Assembly (NCBI GenBank): GCA_000611775.1
Contig: KK106983.1
Location: 4,144,808-4,208,807, forward strand
Source of the DNA: Umbilicaria muhlenbergii
Taxonomy: Eukaryota > Ascomycota > Lecanoromycetes > Umbilicariales > Umbilicariaceae
Reading direction: 5' to 3'
DNA length: 64,000 bases
Shown: positions 33,725-46,207 of the stretch, piece by piece
Layout: every line of letters begins with the position of its first letter
Position numbering within the stretch: position 1 is the first letter of the stretch
Position numbers and translations under genes: made by a program
The notes under the pieces: model-generated
Databases searched by the model: none
Seen by the model: the letters and a program-made list of their open reading frames with translations, nothing else
What the model was told of the DNA's origin: nothing

Positions 33725-36700
33725 TCAGAGCTGCTCCATGCCAGTGACAAGTTGGTCAAGCTGATCGTTTCCCGAAGCCTCAAGGATACGGGACAACATC
33801 TTCGATCTACACCGAATGGGTCAGCAAGAAGGGCATGCTCAGTCCGGGTGATGGCGAACTAACACGGTACCGAGTTTCTTTTCTTGGACTTCTTCCTCGA
33901 GTTCCTTGGACTTTACAGCAGCAACTTCCAAGACGGAGGACGGCACGTTAGCCAGGCGGGCAACATTTAGTCTGCCAGGGTTAGTCACTCTTGCTTAACA
34001 AGATTTTCCGTTCAGACATACCCGTAAGACCTATGCGCCACGCCCTCACTAACCTCGTAGAGGAACGTGATATCCTGCCCATCATCTCCACCTTCTGTGA
34101 ACCGCATGTGAACATTCTTCAGTTCGCCATTCTCAAACCCTTTAGCCAGGGCACTCAAGTTCTGGTAATGCGTGATGAATAGCGTCAAGCTCTTCGTATC
34201 CCGGACGACATGATCCAGCACAGCTTGTGCAATAGCGACTCCATCGTGGGTCGACGTCCCACGACCCAATTCATCCAAGATGATTAATGACCGTGGGGTC
34301 GCTTGCTTGAGGATATCCGACGTCTCGGATAATTCGACCATGAAAGTGGATTCGCCAGCCATCATATTGTCGAAAGCGCCCATACGCGTAAATACCGCAT
34401 CGAGCATCCCCAACTTAGCAGACTCGGCAGGGACGTAGGACCCTATCTGACCCATGATTGCAATCAGAGCAACTTGGCGAACATAGCTTGACTTGCCACC
34501 CATGTTTGGTCCTGTGATAAGAAGAGCTCTTGTGCGGTCGGACGCAAGATCGGTATCATTAGGAACATACGTATCGAGCAATAATTGCTCCACCATAGGA
34601 TGCCGGCCTTGTTTGACAGCAATACAGATCTCATCGGTATACTCCGGCTTGACGTAGCCCGGCTGACTCGCAACAGTAGCAAGGGAAAGCAAGCAGTCGA
34701 GAGTGGCGAGTGCTTGTACACAGTCTCGGAACAACTGATATTTGGCTGAGATGTCCGCAAGCAGGGCGGTAAATGCTACATCGCAAGCAGCGGCCAGCGC
34801 TTCCTTGTGTTGATCTCGCTCGCGGACGAGGCGAACAACTTCTGGTGTGTGGAAGCGTGAGACTTTCTTTGTGCCACTGATCTTGGCCCACGAAGCAGGA
34901 ACATTCTTGAGCTGAGTGTTGTCGATCTCGATGAGGTATTCTATGCCAGCGACCGTGACATATTCGACTTTCTTCTTTCGAACCTTTTCAGCTGCAACCG
35001 CTCGATGGGCATCAAGTTCATGCTCGACACTAGCAATACCCATTTTGTGCTCTGTGATGTCTTCTGTTTCTTCACTATCGCGGAAGAATGCATACTTGTC
35101 GTCGTCTTTCGCAGCTTGGGGGTTGATCTTCTCAAGATATGTCACTACGTCGTCGGCAATGCTTGGTAGTGCTGCGACAGCTTCGTTGATCATGCTCGAT
35201 TGGAAGCCAGAATCTGACGCTGACTTGACGGTGACAAATTCGTTCGCAATCCTTTGCATAGTCTGCAGTACGTTCAGTAGTTCTGGGCGGGTGCACTATA
35301 TTCGTGTTAGCCAGAACGCAAAAGAGTAAGAGAGTAGACGACTGACCTTGCCATAATAGATACGAATGAGACTTTTCTCCAAGTCACTCTTGATTTTAGA
35401 CAGTAAATGCTTTATCTTGTCCACAATAATGGTCCGCTCGCCATCCTTAAGCTCCTCGACGGCAGCTATTCGCTCTTCGAGTTTTGATTTGTCAAGCAAC
35501 GGTCTTCCCACCCATTTCCGCAGCAATCGCTGACCAAATCGTGTCTGTGTTCGGTCGAGAGTCCAGAACAAACTACCTTTCTCAGAGTGATCGGTCTGAT
35601 TCTGGTAGACCTCTAGGCTTGTCAGAGTCGTCCCATTGAGTAGCATGTGAGACCTGGCACTGAACGATTGGAAATACTTGGTGAGATCGAAGACATGTTC
35701 GAGCCCGTAGTCTGACATATGCGTGATCATAGCCGAGAGACAGATGGTAACGTTCTCCGCCAGTTTGAGCACCTTGTCCAGGAGGTTACTTGCTTTCTCA
35801 TCCTCGGCAGTATTCGTTGCCTTCATCTTCCCGGCATAGAAGTTCGAAACGTGGCTGTATGATTGTGCCGCCATTGTCTTCGGTTTGTCGACCCTCTCGA
35901 CGCGGATCTTGTCTCCGAAGACATTAGTCTTGCTTCCGGACAAATGCTGAACCAACTTCTCGGTAGCCTTTGAAAGCCCACCGACTATGAGGAATTCGCA
36001 AGGTGCGATGTGTAGTAGCCGAGTTTCGATTTCACTCCTCATGAAGCCGTCTTCGAAATCATCGTAGATAACATCTCCCGTGGCAGGCTGCACAGCAACA
36101 ATGCCGACGTGGACCTTTTCATCAGTTCCCCATCCTTTGGCATTGTTTTCAGTGATGCAAAGAAGATAGCCTGTGGCTGGTGCTCCACCACTTGGGCCCT
36201 CGGCTGGACCCTCTAGCCCTTCAACGTCATCGATATACGTCCCCTTGGTATACAGGTTGGTGAGCTTTCGCACGAACGGAGCGTTCCTGTTATCGCCAGC
36301 GGCCTTCAAAGCAGCAGTCTCCAGCTGCCTGACAACACCTACTTTGTGCCCTGCTGCTACCAGACGCTTGACGTGCACATGGAGCCGGTGAACGGGTATG
36401 CTAGCGGAGGCAAAGCGATCGATATGAGCTTCTGACGGATGTTCGTCGTACCTAAACTTTCCAGGTATGCAGACGATACTTAGCTCTTTGGCAGCGATTC
36501 TAGCATCCTCGCCAAAGAAGCGGAATTTATAGCCAACCTCTACAATTAGTAGGGTGTCCATGTTATTCCTCTTGATCTCCAAGACTTGCTTTTCCATCGG
36601 CGTCAACTTGCTGCTTCCTTTCTTAGAAGCAACACCCTTCTTGCCTTTCGATGCAGCCTTGGGTGCCACATCCTCGTCCTCTGCGTCATCTTCATCTTCA

Positions 36701-37359
36701 GCTCCAAGCTGAGCTTCTTCAGTCTCCTGGGTTATATGCCAGTTTCTTCGCTTGATCTCTGCAATGCTGTCGGGTCTACCAAGCTTCTTGACAAATTTCT
36801 GGTGAAGCTTGTCTTTTCGCCGTTGAGCTTCCTCATCAACCTCGACATTGTCCTCGTCACGAGTGGGCGAACTAGAGAAAAGATATTTGGAGGTTCGCTC
36901 GGAGACCTTCGGTTTCTTCACTCCATTGGCGGCGATGGAAGACAATGTGGAACCGACAGTGGTGTCCACCCCAACCGTACTTGGATCATCGTGCGTCAGG
37001 TCGTTTCCATCTTCCTGGGTGTCAGATCTTCGCAGCCTCTTTCGAGTGGGTAGGCTGGTGCTATTTCCGCCGTCCACTATTGACGTCAATTCTTCGGTAG
37101 GATCAAGAGGTCGCTTTGACGGTCTGGATGTATGCCTCGAAGTCGGACGTGCATCTTCATCTGAGCTGACGAACAAGCTCTCGTTCTGGTCATTGTGACC
37201 ATTGGAGAGGTTTGGACGTGATTCTGTCACGATTGGAACCTTTGGTGTGGGTGTTGGAGGAGGTTTTGCTGTGGGTGGGTTTTTGGTGAAAAAGCTTGAT
37301 ATCGATTGCTGTTTCTTGGCGGACGCAGTCGGTTGACTGGATGGCCTGGCTGACGGCAT
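33725..37359 (-). CDS. MSH3: DNA mismatch repair protein MSH3
   Basis: Four exons on the minus strand: 37359-35347, 35295-34022, 33971-33864, 33806-33725; 1158 residues, frame closed. A PCNA-binding PIP box QSISSFF sits at the extreme N-terminus (residues ~19-25), followed by a disordered acidic linker. The mismatch-binding domain I has the Msh3-type [24 protein letters not shown]; connector, lever and clamp follow. The ATPase contains Walker [15 protein letters not shown] (about residue 933), the AGESTFMVE signature, Walker [17 protein letters not shown] and FITHYQNL. The YKFRFF in place of the Phe-x-Glu clamp of Msh6 argues for Msh3. It pairs with Msh2 (MutS-beta) to bind insertion/deletion loops. 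Two introns have less common donors (GTCAGT and GTTAGT); the third intron end was chosen so that [18 protein letters not shown] reads through. Confidence 0.96.
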
Positions 37360-37871
37360 ACTTTAGGCCAGAACACACAGATAGTCTACATGATCGGGAT
37401 GCTAATGTGGCATGAAGATCTTGAGGAGATTTGGTTGCAGGGCAGAGGGAATGATAGTGTGTCTGGAAGCAAATCCGACGAATTCTATACGAGGCGACGC
37501 GTTCGTGACCCGCTAAACCTCTCAGGGCAGTTCATCTCAGGGGTCCGATATTCGAGCTGCTGCACTACAATCAGATGTCACAAGCCAGTTGAAGGCGTAG
37601 AACATAACTGATACACCTTTCATTCATGGTATGCATTGAACCCATATTGAACAAGCCATCAGGGTCATGACTGAAGACCTCGTATCCAATAAGTCCCCAG
37701 CGCCTCCTCCAGTAGACGCAAAAACAGTTATGCGCGATGCCAGACATACAACCCCCAGAAGTGCCGTACCAATGCCAAACCCCTAGCAGCCAGTCAGAAT
37801 GACCCAACCACATTCAGATCCTGCAAAAATTCCAAACCTTTCGCTATCTACACAGCCCCCATCCCTACCCT
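37360..37871. other. Intergenic interval between MSH3 and the TBC gene
   Basis: 512 bp upstream of MSH3 and downstream of the TBC gene. It must hold the MSH3 promoter; no motif recognised. Confidence 0.4.
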
Positions 37872-40687
37872 CTACGCCTTCCCCGCCGCCCTGACACACT
37901 TGATGAAATTCTCTTCATCTCCAACATCCCATTCTCTCTCCTGACGTTCCCACCCTAACACGCCCAAGACCTCCTCCTTATTCCCGTACAACCTTCCTTC
38001 CAAAGCTATCAGCACTCCAACAGCCGTCCTAATGACCATGCTATCCCGATCGAAAACCATAACATCCCACACCCTGACTGCATTCTCAAGACCCAGCCCG
38101 TTCAAAAAGAGCGTTCGCATCATGGGCTCGAAGACTTCTTCGGGATTCAACCCCAGTCCGGATTCTTTTCCATCAGGAGAATGAGAAGGGGCGAAGAGAT
38201 GGGTGTGCAGACGGGAACATTTAGCTTTCAATATGGAGAGGATCAATTGGTATGCCTTTGCCATGGCGCTGGGGTCGGACGTGAGGAAAGCGAGAGGAAG
38301 GGGTCTATTGAGGAGGTTTGCGAGAGCTTGGAAGGTGGAGGCCGGGGTGGGGAGGGTGAGGTGAAGAAGAGCAGCGATGAGCTTTTCGTGTGTCAGTTGA
38401 TGCTTTGATACTGCAGGGATGAGCTCGGCTTACATGCGTTCCGTGGCAGTAGCCAACATCAGAGCGGTACATGGAGTATGCCATCAAGACGTCGACAAGG
38501 GTGTCGTGCAAGGGGCCGCCATTGGGTTGAAAAATCTTGAGATCTGGAAATGCGGATTTGACGTCTCGATGTACAGCATCGAACCACGCTCTCTCTTTGC
38601 GTGGTTCGCTTTCCGCTTTGCTGTTCGCGATTTCCTCTTTGACGTCACTCGCCCGCTTCAATGCTTTAGTGTATGTGCTTTCGGTGAGGGCTAGTTCATT
38701 GCCGATCGTTCTTTGCCAAACTTCGGCACGGGATCGCGGAGCTATGCCTCGCCACCAGAGCTCACGGGTTCGGGGCTCCTGAATGGCTGACTCCCAGTTT
38801 GGGAGGACATGCTCTTCCCATATGCGTAGAAGGGCGGACTTCGTATCGTCGCGGGTGCATTGGAGTTCGGCTGCTTTGGCAGCCTTTTTTTTCTCTGGTT
38901 ACGAAGCATTGTTAGCTATCACGGCTTTATCTATTCCTCTGTGAGGTGCAACCCGTACCAGCCTCTACACTCAGCTCCATCATGCGCTGATATTCCTTTA
39001 GATGTTTCTTCTCCTCCTTGCGACTTTTCGGCGGTAGCCAGCTGGGTCTTGTCCTACTGAGCACCTTCTCCTTCTCTTTGCTAATCGGCAGAGGATCGAT
39101 CATCACCTCGCTCTTTCGTAATGGCGGAAGCTCTACCGCAGTCGTCTTTAATCGGCCGGTCTTGTCCAAGCTTGGCCGGGCAGATTGAACACCACTCTGG
39201 ATCTTCTCCTCGTGTACGCGCTCAGCCTGTTCGGCATGGAGTTCAAGCGCTTCATTCAAGGCTTTGGCTTCTTCGGATAGCTCGGAAAGAACCAAAGTCC
39301 ATGACTTGATACGGGCTCGGGGGGCATAATCTGGTATCGCCCCTGTGGATGCGCCATGCGGCAACTGGGGTCTCAGGGGTGAAGACGGCACAGAGCAGGG
39401 GGTACCTCGCCAGCCGTGGCTGGTAGTAGGGGCAGAGCGCTGCGGACGGATTGTCGTCATGCCATTGCCTGGTGATGAACTGAGTGAATCACTTCGCTCC
39501 GGGCTGGTACCCGGAGACGCATTGGCCGACGCGGTAGCAGATTTTGCCCGTTCGTGCGGCGGCCGTGGCGACATTGGTACGTTCCAAAGGCGTGCATCGT
39601 CTGGCAGGTCCTCATCAGAGTCATGATACTCATCCTCCAACTCCTTGGTTGTCTTCCGACTCGGTTGCCATGAGCCTCTCCTGCTTGGAGGCCTCATCGC
39701 TGGAGTTGGCCCTTGGCGGAGGTGCGGGTTCGTTATGGGTCTCGGCGACGCACACAAGTGCGTCGGAGAAGGCGAACGGGAGCGATTCCTCATGGCGGTC
39801 ATAGCCAATGTAGGCGCAGAAGGGCTAGTTAGGCCCCTTCTCATCCCACCAGTTTTTGGTAAGCTGAGGGATTGTCTCGCATTCTGGCCGACGGCTGCCT
39901 TGACCTGTCCATGTAAAGTCGGATATCCAGGCCTCTTTGTTCCGTTCGTCAGCTCCCGCATTGTTGTCGTGCCCGGTGAACTCGCTCGGCCTCCAACGAT
40001 AGGTTTTGCAACGGTCCGCACTAAAGGATACTTGGGCAGGCTATGCCGCTCGTAGCCATACGAGTTGTAATGATCGTCGTCGAGGCCTATATCCTCGAAG
40101 TGCGCTATATCGGACAGGATACTGCCATCAGCGCCGGAGAAAGACGAGGAATGGAAAGAGGAGGATTTCGAGGATTTCGAGCCGGTCAGCTCGGGAGGGG
40201 AGCCTGGCGCTTGTGTCTCGAAAGTCGTCATCTCATCATGAATGGTGAGTAATTGGGATGTCCACGAGCGACTCCGAGCGTGTTCTGAAGCTGCGGTGTC
40301 CCCAGGAAGTGGACGAAAGGCGCTGCCGAGTCTCTTGGTATATCGGAGACTAGCACTGTTGATTGACGCGAAGAACGACTGTTGGATAATCTCTGCCCAA
40401 TGATCCGGGGTGTGAAAGTGAAATGAATGTTGTCGTGTGTGCAAGTCGCTGTCGCCGTCGGTAATATGTACAGAGTAACGATGGTGATGATAGTGCAACC
40501 CCGAGTCGTGGGGCGAGTCGTGGGGGGTGGTGGTGATGATGGCTCCGGGGGGCCTTGGATGCATTTTCAGCGGTGGTGCAAGCAAGCGAGGCAAGCGAGG
40601 CAAGCAATCGCGTCCTTCGGCGCGAGCCGGATGTGAAATGGCGATGCCGGGGCCGTCCAGCAAGCAGAAGCGGCTCCCTCTCCTCAT
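37872..40687 (-). CDS. TBC-domain Rab GTPase-activating protein
   Basis: Three exons on the minus strand: up to 38959, then 38894-38434 and 38381-37872; 899 residues if the first in-frame ATG (40687) is used. Other candidate starts are 40564 (MHPRPPGAII) and 40231 (MTTFETQAPGSPPE); the last is attractive because the sequence before it is His-rich and poorly protein-like. The N-terminal half is Ser/Pro-rich and disordered. A coiled, Lys-rich stretch (KSRKEEKKHLKEYQRMMELSVEAGEKKKAAKAAELQ) precedes the TBC domain: [99 protein letters not shown]. The usual IxxDxxR arginine finger region reads DAVHRDVKSAFPDL, with R in HRDV, so the Arg looks displaced or lost; the YxQG glutamine motif reads YCHG. 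These changes hint that it may not be a standard dual-finger Rab-GAP. Confidence 0.85.
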
Positions 40688-41729
40688 CCGAATGCCCCAA
40701 TCACAACATCCGTTGTCATCAGACGTGATCGCTGTTGCAACCGTTGGAACACATCAGGGACAACCGTTCATCGGGATGGCTATCATATTATGGAAGGGGC
40801 TGCGACGGAAGTCCACTCGGCGCGTCGTTTGTCAACGCCAGCAGCCAGCAGCGAGGGGTTGTAACCGTCGGCTTTGGGCGAAGGCTGGGGCCCAACGGTC
40901 GGAACCAGGAAAAGGGAATCTAAACGGCTGGCTGCTTCAGGCTGGGGGCCACCGCTGCATGCACACGCGCAGTGTATTCTTAGTACCTTGTCTACTCCAA
41001 AGGACGGCAGGACGGGTGCAGAGGAGACAGAATTATGAGACATTGCATTATGCGATGCTTCCGCACGGCAGGATTATCATCATTGCTGGTGTCTTGTATC
41101 TCGTAAACTCAGCGTCGTCGGATTTTCCCATTGGCCGCGGCTACGGTGACGGTTCGGACAAGAGCTCATCCTCCTTGAAGTGTGCCTGCGAGCCTGTCTA
41201 AGGCAATACAAACGAGACTGACAGAGAGGTAAGCCATCAGTCAAGATAACTGAGCGTCCCAAAGTAACTTCGAGGTAGACGGATAAAGGCTGTGAAAAGC
41301 TCTGGGTGCAGTGGCAGACAACCAAGTGCGACTATGTTTCAGCCTCACGACGCCGGCACGAACTTGCTTGGGGCCTCGAGCGCGATTCCCGCTTCCCCAT
41401 TTCCTCCTGAGCACGCGTGAGATACCTTGGTCAATACTCCGTGTCAGAGTCGTCTGTACTGATACGGTGTACGAGGTCGACTATTAGTCCTTACAAACAG
41501 GAGAACTTAGTTGAATCATGAGTGCTGAGTAGCAGGCGTCTCTGAAGTGCAGGCGGCTTATATGATACTCGGGAAGCGCCGTTGTCCTGGCGAGCTTCCT
41601 ACGAGCTTCATAGGGGCTGCCTACGTCATCCACGCTGGTTGGACCCCCTTTTCTCACGCGAGGATGCGATCGTTGCCGCCGTTTGAAAGTAAAAGCCACC
41701 GTACAATCATGCTGTTGATCAACCCTGAT
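40688..41729. other. Gene-free interval
   Basis: Upstream of the TBC gene. A 224-codon open frame at 40527-41201 overlaps the TBC 5' end on the other strand and has no domain; I treat it as chance. Confidence 0.4.
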
Positions 41730-42180
41730 TCAGTCATCATAAAGATGAGCAACAGTGAAGGGTGAAGAGATAATGCATTGTGATGGTATGACTGCATCAC
41801 TTAACAAAAATTCTATTACTTTGATGTTGACCTCAGCAACGTCCTCTCCAAGGACACGCATCACTCTCAGGCGCCCGTTGGAGGCAGCATGGTATAGTGA
41901 CGTGCATTCATGGCGTTGTCTCTCATCGATGTCTGGGGATTTGCCCAAGGGCAACAGTGCCGCCGCTTCATCTCCGCCATAGGCCACGTGATGAAGCACA
42001 TTCCATCCCCAAAAGTTTTTGAGCAAGACACTGGCACCGTCTTGAAGCGATACCTGTAGCGGAACGAGATTGGCGGTGCTCACAGCAACATGTAGTGTTG
42101 TCTGCCAGTGCTTGTTCTGCACATCCACATTGGGGCTTTCTGCAAGGATGATGTTGTCACAGATGACAGCCTGTGAATCA
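41730..42180 (-). pseudogene. Ankyrin-repeat protein remnant
   Basis: The minus strand reads VDVQNKHWQTTLHVAVSTANL, ASVLLKNFWGWNVLHHVAYGGDEAAALLP and RHECTSLYHAASNGRLRVMRVL, i.e. three ankyrin units in register with the TxLHxA(A/V) consensus. The open stretch is only ~130 codons, lacks a start or a proper flanking domain, and abuts the P450 stop codon at 42186 with about 5 bp to spare. It is best read as a surviving piece of a larger ankyrin protein; an uncaptured short gene is less likely. Confidence 0.6.
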
Positions 42181-42185
42181 TCATT

Positions 42186-43857
42186 TCACTTCATAGCAAA
42201 ATCCCAAACCACATGCTCAAACCCCAGTCTCCTAGTGACTTTTACCCTGACGTCCTTCTCCGGCGGAAACACATTTGTAGCCAGGCTCTCTTGTCTCTGT
42301 GCCGGTATGCTCCATTCGCCCACTGTAGGCGTCATATCAAACCTCAAGACAATATAGGCCGTCAATGCCAACACCTCCAGGGTCACGAAATGTCGTCCCG
42401 GACACATGGAAGCTCCACCCCCAAATGGTCGATAGGCGGGGCTATTTGGCTTGAGGCTTCTACTGGTATCATTTGGCTTTAAGAATCGCCTGGGACGGAA
42501 AGATGCAGCATCAGCTCCCCATATCGAAGGATCGGCATGCATGACCGCCATGGGCATCTGGATAACCATGCCTTTTTTGAGGAGATATCGGTCGTCGAGC
42601 ATAGTGTCCTCGCGAACGAAGCGGGAGCCAGCGCCGTGAGCGTGAACGCGAAGCATCTCTTGGAATGTGGAGTGCAAGAAGTGGCACCTGTCGCGCGTGG
42701 TGACGATGCGAAGAGTTCGCTTCATCCCCAGTGGCATTGTCGAAACAGAGTTGACTTCCAGTTCGTCACGGATGTCCTTGAGTAGTGCTTGATCGGAATA
42801 AATATGGACGAGCATATAGAAAACTGACGGTATTGTGTTTGCTAGAATCCCTAGCAGAGTACCTACTTCGAGGCGTCCCTGGTTCCAAAGTGATAAGCCG
42901 TGCTTGGTGTTCGCGGCATGCCGAGCTTGGATCATTGCAGAACTTTGCGTCTGCCCTGGCTTGTAGTTCTCGAAATATTGTTGGAATGCGGCGCCAAGTA
43001 TTGAGCGTGCCCGACTCCCTTTCGGTGCTGTTAACGTTGGGAAAAGGTCTACTATGAGGAGATTAAGGTCGTGGTCAAAGTCCCTATTAGTGTATTAGAA
43101 TAACAATCACTCGATCGTCACCTAAAATGGTATTGAGGCCCACCAGAACAAGTCACTATATTCTGAGTTTTTACTGAATGGATTTTCCGGGCCGTATATC
43201 GCCGCCGTACTGCACATGGTTACCATTCTCCGCATCCAGACAAAAAGATCAACCTCATTTGAATCGTTCAGGTCGTCTAGGTAGGTGGAAGCCTCCTGTA
43301 ACACTGGCTCTATCATGTTTTCAAGATGCACTCCGGGTGCCAATGCCGCGACAAGGCCATCGTGGACTTCAATGACGTAGCCAGAACCTTGCTCGCCGTT
43401 CAGGTTGTGTTGCACTATTTGACTCGTCGCCTCGTCGTGACCGGTGATGCGTTTTCCCAGCTGGGCAATGAAAGGGTTGAACGCCAAGGACTTTGAGTTG
43501 CGGTTCACGGCAGATACAAGGTCGGGCGATGTGACAACGTAGACTTTGCCATTCAGCATATTCAAGGTGTAGATTGGATGCTTGCATTTGGCGCTGTTCA
43601 TCATGGATATTAGCTGGCCTGCTGTTGAGGGATAGCATGTACATGTGCGTCACTGGAAGTACTCACCTTGTGGTTTGATAGTATCTCGTGCCATGTCGAA
43701 GAAGTCCTATAATGTGTCCAACATACGGAACTGACGAAGGGGCCACCGGTGGCTCCCCCACAAAGTGCCGAGGGGCGTAGAGATAATCAAGTGCAAACCA
43801 GAGCCCAACTGCGGCAGCTAGAAAGAATAGTGGTGTGGAACTGAGTGCACTATCCAT
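42186..43857 (-). CDS. Cytochrome P450 monooxygenase, apparently intact
   Basis: Three exons on the minus strand: 43857-43667, 43593-43144, 43083-42186; 512 residues. The anchor MDSALSSTPLFFLAAAVGLWFALDYLY is followed by PPVAPSSVPYVGHIIGLLRHGTRYY. Later landmarks: FQEMLR (ExxR helix K, about residue 355), FRPRRFLKP (PERF-like), and the haem loop AYRPFGGGASMCPGRHF (Cys about 435). The I-helix segment GTLLGILANTIPSVFYMLVHI lacks the usual acidic-Thr pair (AGxDTT) and reads NTIPS. That, with the 'SVFYMLVHIYSD' form, resembles P450s of the CYP7/CYP8 prostacyclin-synthase-like group, in which the I-helix is often altered. Exon 2 uses an atypical donor GTGGGC, chosen because only it gives SDLFWDFDHDLNLLIVDLFP. 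It stands beside decayed secondary-metabolism genes. Confidence 0.88.
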
Positions 43858-44888
43858 AGAGACTTAATCAGGTCTCCGTCACCCACGATTTATTGCTGGC
43901 TTCCGTGGAAGGATTTGGAAGGATAGCGGCAGGAATGAGACATCAACATAAGAGCAGCGTGCTAATATAGTCAAAAGACACCAGCACATGTCATGCAAAT
44001 GAAAACTGAGCGGTCTGCTTACTCTCGCTTGTGAAATGCAAAATGCGTGTACTTGGTAGGTGTATCGTGCTGGATGATTGATCCGGTGCTGGTATCAGGT
44101 CAGGTATTCCACGAGCCGCTTAAAATAGAAGAGGTGATGGCCTTATAATTAGGCGAATTCTCCTTTGTTCTAGAAATAAGTCTGTCTTGATCGAAATAAA
44201 TCAACGGACTTGAAATGGCGGGGTAGAACAAGACGCTCAGCCAGACATGCCACATCTACCTCGCCACTCAGTGCACACTTCGATCCACTTCTCCGCATTC
44301 TTCTCTACGTAAAAGACATGTTGCTCTCAAATGAAGTGGTGCGGGAAAATCGGCTTCGCTGTGCCATAGCGGAACACGATGCCCAGCCGGACGTGCCACA
44401 TGTGCTTCGCCACTCAGTGCAGCAAAGCCCCTTTGCTACTTTGCTATTTCATGTACACACCTTTCTTCACTGGCGAATTTGAATTGATAACAGGTCAAGC
44501 ATGGCACTGGAAGTACAGGGATGGAGACCAATCACCACCTTTGCAAGTACTCCGGCCCCCAAATTTGATCCCCGGGTGGATCTGTGCCCCATATCGACCC
44601 TGCCTCTGTGCTGTGCCAGAATATTATCATTCAGGCGGCGTAGTCAATATCCAGCCCCAGTCTGATAGAGCACTCCTCCTCGTCCTGCCGAATCAGCTGC
44701 ACGCTCAGCAGGTCATCTTGCATGTCCATCATGCTGAGCCGTTCTCGGGCGCTGCTGACGGTGCTGTACGCCTCCTTCTGTAACATTGTACGGATGAAGA
44801 GTGATCAGCGCTGGAATGGTCGTCTTATATCTGAGTCTGATATTCCAATGTTTCTTCTATTCCAGGGTAAATTGCAAATTCTCATAAG
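43858..44888. other. Intergenic interval with a short local duplication
   Basis: Shared divergent upstream region of the P450 and the Pth11-like gene. It contains two ~42-bp similar blocks 146 bp apart (44235 and 44381). No gene recognised, although short open frames exist. Confidence 0.45.
44235..44424 (+). repeat. Direct duplication, two ~42-bp blocks 146 bp apart
   Basis: The block at 44235 (GCTCAGCCAGACATGCCACA...) recurs at 44381 (GCCCAGCCGGACGTGCCACA...), both followed by TCGCCACTCAGTGCA. Differences are mostly C/T or A/G changes. Confidence 0.6.
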
Positions 44889-46022
44889 ATGTCGCCATCC
44901 GGATCCGCACCGCGAATCTCAATAACCGCTAACAGGGTGAGATAAACAACCCGTTTTCTACTGACATAGCTAATGATTTTCCTAGGGTGTTACTGGCGCA
45001 CTCTTTGCACTCGCCATAGTTACCTACGCAACTCGCACCTACATCCGCGCTCGAATCCTCAAGCAATTCTCGACCGAGGATGTCTTTCTCCTCTTCGCAG
45101 TCTTGTGTTTATGTTGCTCGACCGGCTTGGCGTACAGCACCATGCAAATGCAGTACAATTCACTCGCAGTAATACTTCATGGCGCCCAAAGTGGTCTGCT
45201 CTTCTCTCTCCTGGAACAGCTTCCCGAGATCTCCAAGGAATCAAATGCTGAGACCACCCTCTGGTGGCTCATCATCTTCCCAGTTAAACTGGCGTATCTG
45301 TTTTTCTTTCGCCGATTGATCAACCGTTTGCGGGGTTTGAACACCTGGTGGTGGTGTGTGCTCGTCTTTACAGTACTCGCGGGCCTGGTCAGCGTCGTTG
45401 TGGCTTGGTTGACTTGTCCGTACTTTACAATCGAAGGGATTCTTTGTAAGTATTGTCTCTAGCATGCTAACGTCGCTCGTAATAATCCTTCTTAGCTTGC
45501 ACAGGATCCTCCGCCAACACGAGAGTGGTCCGAGATGCTAGCATAACAATAGTAATGGATGTCGTAACAGACATTCTGGTGGTATCGTTTCCCATTGCTC
45601 TTCTTTGGAGAGTCCGCATCAACGTCCGTCAAAAGATCGGTCTAGGCGTCTCGCTCTGCTTGTCTCTCGTCATGGTCATTGTAGCGATTATCAGAATCTC
45701 GGGTATAAAGCTTGCCGGTGGAGCTATCGACATTGTGTGGGAAGCGTTCTGGGTACAACAAGAATGCAACATCGCAGTTATTATGATATCTGTCTCGGCG
45801 TTCCGCTCATTCTTTGTGCCGAATGCCTCACGTAATATTCAAGCCAACCCTCCAAAACCATCAAGCTACTGGAGGAAGAGGCTACTGTTGAAACGTCCGG
45901 TTCCTAACAAAGATAGCTGGAATAGTGAAGATGAGCTGCCTCAGATACCTAGAGCGACATTGACCGGCATGAGGTCTGCAATACGAGGAGCTGGCATGTC
46001 TGCAGCAGATGATGTTGTGTGA
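44889..46022 (+). CDS. Pth11-like integral membrane protein, apparently intact
   Basis: Three exons: 44889-44936, 44986-45445, 45496-46022; 344 residues, frame closed. Helical order matches the fungal rhodopsin-type/Pth11 family: GVTGALFALAIVTYATRTYIRARI, then STEDVFLLFAVLCLCCSTGLAY, LWWLIIFPVKLAYLFFFRRLINRL, WWWCVLVFTVLAGLVSVVVAWLTCPYF, ITIVMDVVTDILVVSFPIALLWRV, IGLGVSLCLSLVMVIVAIIRISG, and IVWEAFWVQQECNIAVIMISVSAFRSFF. The final tail (SSYWRKRLLLKRP...) is basic and hydrophilic. This sub-type, with FVQQECNIAVIMVSVSAFRSLF, is frequent beside fungal biosynthetic clusters. It is divergent from the P450 at 43857 and next to the broken Zn2Cys6 factor, so a sensing or export-linked role in the former cluster is a fair guess only. 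Confidence 0.87.
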
Positions 46023-46207
46023 AGCACGACAGGAGATCTTAAAAGTTGATAGATAGTGTTTACGAACAATGCTGTTACTGCAAGTAACCAAAATGGTATA
46101 AGAGGAGCACCTCTCGTTATCGATCGCGCCTTTCGTTTTGACAGTGTCGGCTCGTATCACCACCGTGCTTCAAGGAGCATATCCGACGAAAATTTCCGGC
46201 GAGACCA

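Noticed and set aside
40527-41201. 224-codon plus-strand frame at the TBC 5' end
   Set aside because: No domain, overlaps the TBC gene on the other strand, and composition is like non-coding DNA.
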